Below, in pieces: positions 8,362 through 17,192 of a stretch of 64,000 bases of DNA. The position numbers and the translations under genes were made by a program. The stretch comes from Reyranella soli. Its GTDB lineage: Bacteria; Pseudomonadota; Alphaproteobacteria; Reyranellales; Reyranellaceae. Positions within the stretch are counted from its first letter, which is position 1, and each line of letters begins with the position of its first letter. The notes beneath the pieces were generated by a model. The model did no database searches and had not been told where the DNA came from. It saw nothing but the letters and a program-made list of their open reading frames with translations. The stretch spans positions 1 to 64,000 of the forward strand of contig NZ_BKAJ01000003.1 in NCBI RefSeq assembly GCF_007992495.1, given 5' to 3'.

Positions 8362-9444
8362 TTACGGGGCGGGAACCAGGACGGTGCGCGGTGCGCCGTC
8401 CTTCGCGTCCTTGCCGTCGGACACGATCAGCAGTCGCAACTGACCGGACGATACCTCCAGCGGCAGAATGCCCTCGGGTTTGCTCTGCTCGGCGGCCTGC
8501 GCCTGATCAGTGATGTCGCCGAGGTGCTTCATGTCGGGGCTGCTCGTATCCCACCAGTAGACATCGTAGCGACCTCTCTCGCTGCCGACCGGGCCCGCAA
8601 GGACCAGCAAGCCACCTCCGTACGGCGCCAGATCCCGCACGCCACGCCCTTTATCGAGCTTTACGACGACCAGCTTGGCTCCACCGGTGCCCGAGCCGAA
8701 CAGCGACTCGAGCGGCACGGAAAGGATAGGTGCGCCGGGAAGGGACGGGCCGCGAAAGCCGGCATAGAGCCTGCCATTGAGGATGGCGAGCCCCTCGATG
8801 GTGACTCCGTTGCCCTCGGTCTGGGCATTGGGCTCGAGACACTTGTCCATGTGCGGCTGCAGCGTCGGCTCGGCCGCGATGAAGTCGCGCAGCTTGGCGT
8901 TCCGGGTGATGTCCACCACGTCGTGCCTCGAGAGAGTCTTCCCGACCGACGGCTTCAGCCGGATCCGCACGATCTGGCTGGAGGCGGCAATCCTCGCCTT
9001 GTTTTTCTCTGTCAACGGCCCGACGCAGTCGGTCGTGTCATGCCGCGCATGGCCGTGCGAGCCGATGACGTAGAAGGCACCGCCATCTTTTGGATCCGAG
9101 TAGAAGGCCACGCCTTCACCGTCCAGCTCGAGATCCCTGCCGCCAAAGGTGTTCTCGATCAGCGGCACGACATCGCCGGGCTGCAGTTCGCCGTCCTTGA
9201 GCGTGAGGAACTGGCCGCTCTGCAGGTTGTCGTCGATCACCAGGCAATGCCGCGGGAAACCGCTCGATGTCATGCAGGCTATACCGCTCACATCGCGCGA
9301 GTGCTTGCCGTCCTCGCCGAGGATGCGATCGACGACGGTCCACTCCTCGCCGGCTTTCGCCTCGTTGCCCGGCAAGGGCAGGACGACGAACAGGCAGACA
9401 ACGGCACACAAGCTTCTGGACCAGGCGTGATCGAGGCAGGACAT
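8362..9444 (-). CDS. Secreted DUF3616-type beta-propeller protein
   Basis: The product has 360 residues with an N-terminal signal peptide (hydrophobic run SLCAVVCLFVVLPLPG, cleavage near NEAKA). The remainder matches the DUF3616 style: a DVSGIACM start, repeated strand-turn segments such as DLELDGEGVAFY, FYVIGSHGHAR and VTIEGLAILNGRLYAGF, which suggest a beta-propeller. These proteins are exported and uncharacterised. The start at 9444 follows CGGGAGG. An AT-rich stretch at 9510-9540 upstream is a possible promoter. Confidence 0.8.
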   Translation of the reverse strand: MSCLDHAWSRSLCAVVCLFVVLPLPGNEAKAGEEWTVVDRILGEDGKHSRDVSGIACMTSSGFPRHCLVIDDNLQSGQFLTLKDGELQPGDVVPLIENTFGGRDLELDGEGVAFYSDPKDGGAFYVIGSHGHARHDTTDCVGPLTEKNKARIAASSQIVRIRLKPSVGKTLSRHDVVDITRNAKLRDFIAAEPTLQPHMDKCLEPNAQTEGNGVTIEGLAILNGRLYAGFRGPSLPGAPILSVPLESLFGSGTGGAKLVVVKLDKGRGVRDLAPYGGGLLVLAGPVGSERGRYDVYWWDTSSPDMKHLGDITDQAQAAEQSKPEGILPLEVSSGQLRLLIVSDGKDAKDGAPRTVLVPAP

Positions 9445-9555
9445 GGTGGGCCTCCCGCGAAAGCTCGTTCGCGTGTCGACGATGCAATGGCACCGTGCTG
9501 CGCGCATCCCGTATTGAGAGAATATCTTATTATGATGCAACTTTCCAGAGAGTAC

Positions 9556-10473
9556 TCAAAATTCCCCGCTGCGATAGGCCTCGTCCAGCCGCTTTGCGTC
9601 CTCTTCCGAGAGATCCGGCCAGGCATCGCCGCGCTTGCGCAGCTTGCCGTCGAAGTTCGGCTTGCGCTTCTCGTTGAACGCCTGGCGGCCTTCCTCGCCG
9701 TCCGTCGTGGTCTGGATGAGCAATGAGTTGATCAGGTTCTGCACGTGCCACGCCTGGTCGGTCGGCAGATCGCCGAAGCGGACCACGAACTCCTTCATCA
9801 TCCGCACCGCGACGGGAGGCAGCTTGCAGATATGGCGGGCGAGCTCCTCCGCCCGTTCCAGCAATCGCGCGTGCGGGACGACCTCGTTGATGAGGCCGAT
9901 CCGCAGCGCCTCCTGCGCATCGAACGGCTCGTCCGTCAGCAGGATCTTCATGGCATCGATGTAGCGCAGCTGCTTGACGAGCAGGCTGGCGCCGGGTCCA
10001 TGCCCCAGCCAGCCCTGAGTCAGGAGGGCGAATTTGAAGCGCGCATGCTCGGCGCTTGCAATCCTGATGTCGGTCGACGCCAGCAGGGAGTAGAGACCGG
10101 CGCCCGCCGCCCAGCCGTTCACCGCGGCGATCACCGGCTTCCACACCCGCGGATAGTGATCGCCCATGCGTCCGTCGACACCGGTCTTCTGGCCATGCAC
10201 CGTTCCGGCCAGCGGCCAGAAGATCCGCTGTGTGCGCAGATACTCGCGCTCTTCTTCCGTGATGTTCTCCCGCGGCGCGAGATTGTGGCCGCCGCAGAAG
10301 TGGGTATCGCCCTTGCCGGTCAGGATCGCGCAGCGGATCGAGCGATCTTCCCACAGGTCGATCCACGCCTCGGAAATCGCGTCCGCCGTGGGCTTGTCGA
10401 AGATATTCGCCTTCGCGGGGTTGTTCAGCGTGATGTAGGCGACGCCGTCGCGCTTCTCATAGTCGATGGGCAA
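9556..10473 (-). CDS. Enoyl-CoA hydratase/isomerase family protein
   Basis: The roughly 305-residue product is a crotonase: it opens with YEKRDGVAYITLNNPAKANI, has the CoA/oxyanion block GKGDTHFCGGHNL, and has the AQEALRIGLINEVVP helix after the active site. The usual GLxPxxGG segment is replaced by GWLGHGPGASL, so the second catalytic Glu of true hydratases is uncertain and the reaction is open. I chose a TTG start at 10473 because GGGAGGAGG stands just before it and no suitable ATG exists in frame; upstream residues are not crotonase-like. It is divergent from the gamma-glutamyltransferase gene. Confidence 0.85.
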   Translation of the reverse strand: MPIDYEKRDGVAYITLNNPAKANIFDKPTADAISEAWIDLWEDRSIRCAILTGKGDTHFCGGHNLAPRENITEEEREYLRTQRIFWPLAGTVHGQKTGVDGRMGDHYPRVWKPVIAAVNGWAAGAGLYSLLASTDIRIASAEHARFKFALLTQGWLGHGPGASLLVKQLRYIDAMKILLTDEPFDAQEALRIGLINEVVPHARLLERAEELARHICKLPPVAVRMMKEFVVRFGDLPTDQAWHVQNLINSLLIQTTTDGEEGRQAFNEKRKPNFDGKLRKRGDAWPDLSEEDAKRLDEAYRSGEF

Positions 10474-10559
10474 GCGGTCCTCCTCCCATGAAAAGTGGCA
10501 GAGCGTGCACTTGGATCGGATATTGTAGGATTCGGTTCCAACGGCCAAGGGAGAGCCTG

Positions 10560-12272
10560 ATGCGGATGCAGCCAATGGTCATCGGCCACCACTACATGGC
10601 GTCGGCCGGGCAGTATCTCGCGACCGAGGCGTCGCATGCGATCTTGCGCGCCGGCGGAAATGCCATCGATGCCGGCGTCGCCGGCGGCATTGCGCTCGGC
10701 GTCGTGCACAGCGACCAAGTACAGTTCTCCGGCGTTGCGCCGATGCTGATCTACCTCGCCGATCGCGACGAGACCGTGTCGATCGCGGGGCTGGGCTGGT
10801 GGCCGAAGGCGCTGAACATCGAGACGTTCATCCGCGACCACAACGGCACGATTCCAGTCGGGCTTCAGCGCACCGTGGTGCCGGCGGCGCCCGACGCCTG
10901 GATCCTCGCGCTGCAGCGCTACGGCACGATGAGCTTCGGCGAGGTCGCGGCGTCGGCCATCCGCTACGCGCGTGACGGCTTCCCGGTGCACAGCGTGATG
11001 GCGACCTTCCTGCAGGACAAGGTCGAGGACTATCGGCGCTGGCCGCAGAACGTCGCGATCTTTCACCGCGACGGTGCGCCCCTCGAGGAAGGCGATCGCC
11101 TAGTGCAGGCCGATCTCGGCCGCACGATCCAGTACATGGTCGATCAGGAGAAGGCGGCGGTGGGCAAGGGCCGCGAGGCCGGCCTGGCGGCGGCGCGCGA
11201 CGCCTTCTATCGCGGCGACATTGCCCGGACGATTGCTAAGTATCATCGCGAGAATGGCGGGCTGCTGACCGAGGCGGATCTTGCCGAATACCGCTCCGAG
11301 ATCGAAGCGCCGCTCAGCTACAGCTTCAAGGGCACCGAGGTGATGAGCTGCGGTCCCTGGTGCCAGGGCCCGGTGCTGCTTCAGATGCTGTCCATGCTGG
11401 ACGAGGTCGACCTATTAGCGCTCGGCCACAACTCCAAGGCATACGTCCATCTCCTGGCCGAGGTCATGAACCTCTGCTTCGCCGACCGCGAGCGCTACTA
11501 CGGCGATCCGCGCTTCGTCGACGTCCCTATGGAGACGTTGTTGTCGCGGCCCTATGCCCAGGAGCGGCTGAAGACGATCCGCAACGACCGCGCCTTCGGC
11601 GAGATGCCGCCGGCCGGTCCTGTCGCCGGCCACGTCGCGGGCCACACCCGCCAGCCGTCGGTTGCCGTCGGCGAGCCGGGGTTGCCGGGCGACACGTCTT
11701 ACGTCTGCGTCGTCGATTCAAAAGGCAACGCTTTCTCGGCGACGCCGAGCGACGTGTCGTGGGAAAGCCCGGTCATTCCCGGGCTGGGCCTCTGCCCATC
11801 GTCGCGCGGCTCGCAGTCCTGGGCCGATCCTGGCCATACCTCCGTCGCCGCGCCGGGCAAGCGACCCAGGCTCACGCCCAACCCGGCGATGGCGATGCGC
11901 AAGGGCGAGTTCCTGATGCCGTTCGGCTCGCCCGGCGGCGATCTGCAGCCGCAGGGCATGCTGCAGGTCCTTCTGAACCACGTGATCTTCGGCATGGACA
12001 TCCAGCAGTCGGTCGAGGCGCCGCGCTTCATCACCCGCAACTTCCCCGACAGTTTCGAGCCGCACACCTATTATCCGGGCCGCGTCGACATCGAGCAGGG
12101 CATCGGCCGTCCGACCGGCGAGGCGCTCGCTGCCATGGGCCACCAGGTGAACTGGCTGCCCGATCTCTCGCTCAAGACCGCCGGTGTCTGCGCCATCTCC
12201 GCCGACCTCAAGGCCGGCAAGCTCTACGGCGCCGCCGATCCCCGACGGACAGGGCGGGCGATGGGTTGGTAG
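10560..12272 (+). CDS. Gamma-glutamyltransferase family protein (cytoplasmic type)
   Basis: The 570-residue product belongs to the Ntn-hydrolase GGT family. It has the N-terminal ASHAILRAGGNAIDAGVA block and the self-cleavage site GDTSYVCVVDSKGN, where Thr379 is the expected nucleophile and new N-terminus of the small subunit. It has no signal peptide, unlike periplasmic GGT, and so resembles cytoplasmic YwrD-like members, which act on glutathione or other gamma-glutamyl or N-acyl substrates. The exact substrate is not determined. GGGAGAG lies just before the ATG. It is divergent from the crotonase gene. Confidence 0.87.
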   Translation: MRMQPMVIGHHYMASAGQYLATEASHAILRAGGNAIDAGVAGGIALGVVHSDQVQFSGVAPMLIYLADRDETVSIAGLGWWPKALNIETFIRDHNGTIPVGLQRTVVPAAPDAWILALQRYGTMSFGEVAASAIRYARDGFPVHSVMATFLQDKVEDYRRWPQNVAIFHRDGAPLEEGDRLVQADLGRTIQYMVDQEKAAVGKGREAGLAAARDAFYRGDIARTIAKYHRENGGLLTEADLAEYRSEIEAPLSYSFKGTEVMSCGPWCQGPVLLQMLSMLDEVDLLALGHNSKAYVHLLAEVMNLCFADRERYYGDPRFVDVPMETLLSRPYAQERLKTIRNDRAFGEMPPAGPVAGHVAGHTRQPSVAVGEPGLPGDTSYVCVVDSKGNAFSATPSDVSWESPVIPGLGLCPSSRGSQSWADPGHTSVAAPGKRPRLTPNPAMAMRKGEFLMPFGSPGGDLQPQGMLQVLLNHVIFGMDIQQSVEAPRFITRNFPDSFEPHTYYPGRVDIEQGIGRPTGEALAAMGHQVNWLPDLSLKTAGVCAISADLKAGKLYGAADPRRTGRAMGW

Positions 12273-12355
12273 GGGGTGGCTTTCGATCTGTTGAAGCAAC
12301 GCTCCGTTGGTCGGAACGGATTTCAAGAATCATGAAGCTCCGATAAAAGTGACCA

Positions 12356-12787
12356 ATGACTGCGCAAATCAGACACAGGATTTACGGGACGCCCTTGGAA
12401 GAATGGATAGAGCTCGTCCCGGGGGAGCTTGAGATCGATGCTGTCAGCCTCCGGAACATCCTTGTCGCAGGGCGCGAAGGCTTCGGATTGTCGGATGACC
12501 AACTGATCGACTATGTCCGGCGCAACATATTGCTATTGCTCGCTAAGGGCGCAAAGCCGGTCGTTGGGGCCTTGGATGGCGTGCACTTCTGGTCGCTTGT
12601 CGACTACGGAAACGCACCGGAAGAAATAGCGGACGCGATCATAGGGGAATGGCAGCGTGTGGGACGGGACCCCGAACTCGGTGATTTGTCGTTCGCAGTG
12701 CCCAGCATTTACGAGGCGACCATACCTCCCGAGGCCAAGGCCGACATTGAGAGGTTGGAATCGCTGAGAAGAGATAAGGGGAATTAG
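12356..12787 (+). CDS. Hypothetical protein, 143 residues
   Basis: This is a soluble, acidic, Leu/Ile-rich protein with no signal peptide, membrane segment or recognised motif. Its DNA is visibly less GC-rich than its neighbours and uses codons such as ATA and TTG more freely, and the flanking gaps (12273-12355 and 12788-12980) share that composition. This suggests a recently acquired gene. It might be an immunity or accessory protein of a lost element, but nothing in the sequence shows this. Confidence 0.55.
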   Translation: MTAQIRHRIYGTPLEEWIELVPGELEIDAVSLRNILVAGREGFGLSDDQLIDYVRRNILLLLAKGAKPVVGALDGVHFWSLVDYGNAPEEIADAIIGEWQRVGRDPELGDLSFAVPSIYEATIPPEAKADIERLESLRRDKGN

Positions 12788-12980
12788 ACCGACAACGACG
12801 CCGAACGCCGTGCAGGTTTGTCTCCATCAGAGCGTCACAAGTATAGAAAACCTAGCTAGCTTGCTCGCGCGATCGGCAGGCCCGCACGAATGATGGAAGT
12901 AAATTGATTCTGCCGTTCACGGGGTAGATGGCTATGCTGCACTCCAAGTCTGGCAATGTTGCCTAATTGGGGTAGGAAGC

Positions 12981-13889
12981 ATGACCAACCAACTCCGCTT
13001 CTCCGTGCTCGTGCTGCCGAACGTGCCGTGGCCCGATCTTCTGCGCCGCTGCCGCCACGTCGAGGAGCTTGGTTTCGATTCCGTCGGTCTCGCCGACCAT
13101 CTCGTCGACTGGGCCGGCGGCAAGGGGCCGTGGTTCGAGCTGTGGTCGCAGCTCGCCGCCATCGCCCAGGCGACGACGCGCGTGCGGCTGACGACGCTGG
13201 TCGCGCAGATCCCGCTGCGTAATCCCGCCCTGTTGGCACTGCAGGCGCTCACCGCCGATCACATTTCCAATGGCCGGCTCGATGTCGGGCTCGGCATCGG
13301 GCTGGAGATCGATCCGTCGTATCGGATGATGGGCATCGACAATTGGAGCGCGAAGGAACGCGTCGCCCGCTTCGGCGAATATGTCGAGATCGTCGATCGC
13401 CTGATGTCGCAGGAGGAGACGACGTTCCAGGGCCGTTTCTACAAGGTCGATGCGGCGGCGCTGCGCCCGCGCCCCGTCCAGTTGCCGCGCCCGCCCATCG
13501 TGATCGCCGCGATGGGTCCCGTCATGCTGGGTCATGCCGCGCGCCATGCCGATGTCTGGAACAGCATCAGCTTCGCCAAGACCTTCGAGGCCCAGCTCGA
13601 CGAGACACGCCAGCGCGTGGCCGCCATCGACGCAAGCTGCGCCAGGATCGGCCGCGACCCGACGACCTTGCGGCGCTCCTACCTCATGTTCGACCCGACC
13701 GCCCGTTCGAGCGGTGGCAAGATCAAGTACTACGAGTCCGAGGAGACCTGCCGGCAGATGGTGGAGCAGGTGATCGCGCTCGGCATCTCGGACATCGCGT
13801 TTTACTACCCCATGCTCGAAGAGCAGCAGCCGACCTTCGAGCGTATCGCGCGGAACGTGCTGCCAGCGTTGAAGGCCGCGCACGGCTGA
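12981..13889 (+). CDS. LLM-class flavin/F420-type oxidoreductase
   Basis: The 302-residue product is a second luciferase-like monooxygenase. It shows the family blocks RCRHVEELGFDSVGLADHL near residue 25, TTRVRLTTLVAQIPLRNPAL near 65, and NGRLDVGLGIGLE near 97. It is not closely similar to the protein at 530-1564 and is likely a different subfamily. The enzyme would use reduced FMN or F420 to act on an unknown substrate in the cytoplasm. The start is preceded by GGGTAGGAAG. Downstream lies a large family-B hairpin that probably serves as its terminator. Confidence 0.85.
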   Translation: MTNQLRFSVLVLPNVPWPDLLRRCRHVEELGFDSVGLADHLVDWAGGKGPWFELWSQLAAIAQATTRVRLTTLVAQIPLRNPALLALQALTADHISNGRLDVGLGIGLEIDPSYRMMGIDNWSAKERVARFGEYVEIVDRLMSQEETTFQGRFYKVDAAALRPRPVQLPRPPIVIAAMGPVMLGHAARHADVWNSISFAKTFEAQLDETRQRVAAIDASCARIGRDPTTLRRSYLMFDPTARSSGGKIKYYESEETCRQMVEQVIALGISDIAFYYPMLEEQQPTFERIARNVLPALKAAHG

Positions 13890-13902
13890 GACTGCAAAGT
13901 CC

Positions 13903-14024
13903 CGTCATCCCGACCGGAGCCGAGCGTAGCGAGGCGGAGCGGAGGGACCTGTTTTTGTGGATGCATCGACAAAAACAGGTCCCTCGACTACGCCGCCCTT
14001 CGGCCGGCTCCGCTCGGGATGACG
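13903..14024. repeat. Family B dispersed inverted repeat, long hairpin
   Basis: The inner arms 13942-13958 and 13969-13985 (GAGGGACCTGTTTTTGT and its complement) are a perfect 17-base inverted repeat around a 10-base loop. The outer arms 13903-13912 and 14015-14024 (CGTCATCCCG/CGGGATGACG) close the element. The right arm codes the last residues and stop of the FAD oxidoreductase on the minus strand. Related elements lie at 32.1, 47.6, 54.9 and 61.2 kb. Confidence 0.85.
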
Positions 14025-15346
14025 GGAAGCGATGTACTCTTCGCCAGCTTCGAGTCCTGCCAGGCGAACCAGCGCATCGCGAGCGGCAGGAACCAGGGAT
14101 TGCCGCGATAGAGCGGCAGGGTAGGGAAGGCGTCTCGTTCGAAGGCGGTGACGCCATCCGTCAGGCCGAGGATCTTCTGCGCAATCTTCAGCCCGAAGAA
14201 CGAACCCATGGGCACGCCGGCGAAGTTGTAGCCCATGCCGTACCAGACGCCGTCATGGCAGCCGATATGCGGCATCATGTCGAACGTGCCGGCGCATTGC
14301 CCCGTCCAGACGTGGCTCAGCTTGACGTCGGCCAGGTCCGGCAGCGCACGCCGGAGCCGCCCATGCAGGAGGCTGGCAATGGCCACGGGATCTTCCAGGC
14401 CGTTGGCCGTGGCGCCGCCGAACAGCAGGCGCGGCGAGTCCGGCGCCGGCCGGAAGAAATCGATGTCGAGGTTGGAATCGATCACCGTGCGCCGGTGCGG
14501 CAGCTGCTTCTGCAGCAGCGTCGGCGTCAGCGGCTCGGTCGCCGCCATGTAGCCGACGAAGGGAATGAGGCGCCGGGCGTGCCAAGGCAGGCTTTTCGGC
14601 GTGTAGCCGTTGGTGGCGACGATCACGTCCTGCGCGCGTGTCGGTCCGGCGGCAGTGGTGACACGGAAACGGTCGCCTTGCTGGCCGATCTGCTCGATCG
14701 CCATGACCTCGCAGTTCCCGAAGATCGCGACGCCAGCGGCCAGCGCGCGCTCCATCAAGCCGCGGTGATAGAGGCCCGGATGCAGCGATCCGAGATCGGG
14801 AATGACGGCGCCGCCGTCATAGAGGTCGCTCGCCATTTCCTCGCGCAGCCGCTCGCGCGGCAGCATGGCATAGGGCAGGCCGAGATCGGCCTTCATGCCG
14901 CTGAGCTCGCGGTCCAGCAGGGCGTAGTGCGCGGCGGAGGTCGCCGCGATGAGCCGACCGCAGCGCACGGCATGACAGTCGATGCCCTCCTCTTCGATGA
15001 AGGCGAGCGTGCTCTCATAGGCCGTCATCAGGTCGCGATAGATGGCGGCAGCAAAGGCGGCGCCCTTTGCGGCCTTCAGATCGATGTAGGATTTCTTGAG
15101 CGTGCGGCCGAGAAATCCGGCATTGCGCCGCGACGCGCCGTAGCCCGGCCGCTCCTTGTCGAACACCGCCACGCTTCGTCCGGCCCGGGCGAGCGTCAAG
15201 GCGGCGCGCAGGCCGGTGTAGCCCGATCCGACGACGGCTACGTCGTAGGAAGGAGCAAGCGCGCCACCGGCGACCTCAGTCAGTGGCGCTGCGTCCCACC
15301 AATAGGGTGCGTTCTTGAAGTCGGTCGTCAGCTGGAACTTACTCAT
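13988..15346 (-). CDS. NAD(P)/FAD-dependent oxidoreductase, DAO family (PuuB-like)
   Basis: The 452-residue product is a D-amino-acid-oxidase-type flavoprotein: the FAD site VAVVGSGYTGLRAALTLARAG starts near residue 30 (shown here only as the GSGYTG core), followed by the DKERPGYGASRRNAGF block typical of gamma-glutamylputrescine oxidase and related amine oxidases. It probably oxidises an amine or amino acid. The natural family C-terminus seems to be near FAWQDSKLA; the last dozen residues and the stop come from the family-B repeat. The ATG at 15346 overlaps a TGA of an upstream frame (see 15343-15540). Confidence 0.85.
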   Translation of the reverse strand: MSKFQLTTDFKNAPYWWDAAPLTEVAGGALAPSYDVAVVGSGYTGLRAALTLARAGRSVAVFDKERPGYGASRRNAGFLGRTLKKSYIDLKAAKGAAFAAAIYRDLMTAYESTLAFIEEEGIDCHAVRCGRLIAATSAAHYALLDRELSGMKADLGLPYAMLPRERLREEMASDLYDGGAVIPDLGSLHPGLYHRGLMERALAAGVAIFGNCEVMAIEQIGQQGDRFRVTTAAGPTRAQDVIVATNGYTPKSLPWHARRLIPFVGYMAATEPLTPTLLQKQLPHRRTVIDSNLDIDFFRPAPDSPRLLFGGATANGLEDPVAIASLLHGRLRRALPDLADVKLSHVWTGQCAGTFDMMPHIGCHDGVWYGMGYNFAGVPMGSFFGLKIAQKILGLTDGVTAFERDAFPTLPLYRGNPWFLPLAMRWFAWQDSKLAKSTSLPVIPSGAGRRAA

Positions 15347-15540
15347 CTTCCGACGGCATCCTTGACTCCGCGTAAGGCCTCGCCGAGATATTGGCCATGG
15401 TCGAGAAGGACATCCACATTGTCGCCCGAGTGGCCGGCATCCCCAACGCGGGGTGCCGGGGTGTCGACCACGCAAGCTGAATACGCGGATCGCCAATCCT
15501 GGCCTCGCCCCTCGCGGACGAGGTCTTTCGGCGTTTGAAC
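15343..15540 (-). other. Possible 3' remnant of a lost upstream gene
   Basis: A frame ending at the TGA 15345-15343 overlaps the ATG of the FAD oxidoreductase as ATGA, the arrangement used by coupled genes elsewhere in this window. Its last 60 or so codons read like protein (CVVDTPAPRVGDAGHSG, then LLDHGQYLGEAL) but have no plausible start before they run into the opposite-strand methyltransferase. It may be a truncated 3' end left by a rearrangement, or chance. Third-position GC is lower than in neighbouring genes. Confidence 0.2.
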
Positions 15541-15575
15541 GTGCCTCGTCCCCCTTTTCATTTGTGGAGATGAAC

Positions 15576-16316
15576 GTGGCACAGAATATCTACGACAATT
15601 CCGATTTCTTCGCTGGTTACAACCAGTTGCCCCGACAGGTGCATGGACTGGCCGGTGCTCCCGAATGGCCGGCGGTCCGGGCCATGCTGCCCGCGCTGGC
15701 CGGCAAGCGCGTGGTCGATCTGGGCTGCGGGTTCGGCTGGGCATCGCGCTGGATGCGCACCGAGGGTGCTGCTTCCGTGCTTGGTCTCGACCTGTCGCAG
15801 AACATGATCGCGCACGCCAAGGCCGATACCTCGGATCCGGCGATCGACTATCGGATCACCGATCTCGAGACACTGGACCTGCCCGAGGCGGCTTTCGATC
15901 TCGCCTACAGCGCGCTCGCCTTTCACTATGTCGCGGATTTCCAGCGCCTCGCGCGCATGATCCACAAGGCGCTGGCAGCCGGCGGAGGCCTGGTTTTCAC
16001 GATCGAGCATCCGATCTTCATGGCTGCGGCGCATCCGCATTGGATCGCCGATGAAGACGGCCGCAAGAGCTGGCCGGTCAACGATTATTCGATCGAGGGC
16101 GAGCGCCGAACGGACTGGTTCGCCAAGGGCGTGCTGAAGTACCACCGGACACTGGGCACGACGCTGAACACCCTGATCGACGCCGGCTTCGAACTGCGCC
16201 GGGTCGAGGAGTTCGCCCCGACGCGCGAACAGATCGAGCAGCTGCCGGGACTGGCCGAAGAACGGGAGCGACCGATGATGCTCCTGGTCTCCGCGCGAAA
16301 GACAGGAACGCGTTGA
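15576..16316 (+). CDS. Class I SAM-dependent methyltransferase
   Basis: The 246-residue product has the SAM-binding motif I VVDLGCGFGWASRWM near residue 45, motif II acidic end in VLGLDLSQNMI and the motif IV region FDLAYSALAFHYV. These place it among UbiE/SmtA-type small-molecule methyltransferases with an unknown acceptor. I chose the GTG at 15576 as start because GTGGAG stands six bases before it; the ATG at 15570 is too close to that site. The gene ends at base 16316 and the convergent SDR gene ends at 16317, so the two stop codons abut with no terminator between them. Confidence 0.88.
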   Translation: MAQNIYDNSDFFAGYNQLPRQVHGLAGAPEWPAVRAMLPALAGKRVVDLGCGFGWASRWMRTEGAASVLGLDLSQNMIAHAKADTSDPAIDYRITDLETLDLPEAAFDLAYSALAFHYVADFQRLARMIHKALAAGGGLVFTIEHPIFMAAAHPHWIADEDGRKSWPVNDYSIEGERRTDWFAKGVLKYHRTLGTTLNTLIDAGFELRRVEEFAPTREQIEQLPGLAEERERPMMLLVSARKTGTR

Positions 16317-17162
16317 TCAGCGCTTCGGGCCGCCGCCCGGCCAGACCGGGTTTTTTGCCAGGTCGGGCCAGCCGGCCGGCCCGCCCGAAGCGGCGATGGC
16401 CTCTGCGACGGGAAGCGAGGAGTCCCACTTCGCGGCAACGAAGCGCATGCCGGTGATGGCGCTGCCTGCATCGGAAGCGAGATGCAACATGGGCGGCGCC
16501 ATCTTTTCCGGGCGGATCATCTGGCTGCGCTCCATCGACCCGTCGTCCGGCACCATCGGCGTATCCGTCGGCCCGCCCGGCACCACGACATTGACGGTGA
16601 TGCCGGAGCCTTTCAGTTCGCCGGCCAGGCTGGCGCTCCAGGCTTCCAGGCCGGACTTGGCCGGGCCATAGGGCGAGAAGCCGGGATTGAGCATCGTGAA
16701 GAAGCTGGTGGTGACGTTGATGATCCGCCCGAATTTCCGGGCGCGCATGCCGGGCACGGCGGCGTGGGCCATGTAGAACGGCCCGGAGAGATTGACCGCC
16801 ATGAAGCGGGCCCACAGGTCCGGCGCGATGTCCTCGATCTGCACGACGCGGCGCATGTGGTCTTCGCGCACCGTGGTCATCCCGACCGCGGCATTGTTGA
16901 CCAGCACATCGAGGTGCCCGAAATGGCTGATCGTGCGGTTGACGCTGTCGCGACACGAAGCCGGATCCGACACGTCCATCGGCAGCGCGATCGTCCGGTC
17001 GGCGCCGAGCTCGCCATGGAGACGAAGCAGGGCGTCCTTCGAGGTGTCGCACAGGGCGACACGCAGGCCGGCGCCGACGAAGGCCCGCGCAAGGGCCTGG
17101 CCGATGCCGCCGGCGGCGCCGGTGATGAGGGCGATGCGGTTGTCGAGATCAGGTGCGGACAT
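16317..17162 (-). CDS. Short-chain dehydrogenase/reductase
   Basis: The 281-residue product is a classical SDR: TGAAGGIG cofactor loop at residues 14-21, NNAA in place of NNAG near 90, and the intact YGPAKSG active site. It should reduce or oxidise a ketone or alcohol with NAD(P)H, substrate unknown. Unlike the SDR at 3753 it keeps the catalytic Lys. Its stop abuts that of the convergent methyltransferase. The gene at 17193 ends 30 bases upstream on the same strand, so the two are likely cotranscribed. Confidence 0.9.
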   Translation of the reverse strand: MSAPDLDNRIALITGAAGGIGQALARAFVGAGLRVALCDTSKDALLRLHGELGADRTIALPMDVSDPASCRDSVNRTISHFGHLDVLVNNAAVGMTTVREDHMRRVVQIEDIAPDLWARFMAVNLSGPFYMAHAAVPGMRARKFGRIINVTTSFFTMLNPGFSPYGPAKSGLEAWSASLAGELKGSGITVNVVVPGGPTDTPMVPDDGSMERSQMIRPEKMAPPMLHLASDAGSAITGMRFVAAKWDSSLPVAEAIAASGGPAGWPDLAKNPVWPGGGPKR

Positions 17163-17192
17163 GTCGGGTACCTACGCTACAGGAGGGGCACT

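Noticed and set aside
530-13889. The two LLM enzymes as proof of coenzyme F420 use
   Set aside because: The family includes FMN users and no F420 biosynthesis gene is in the window.
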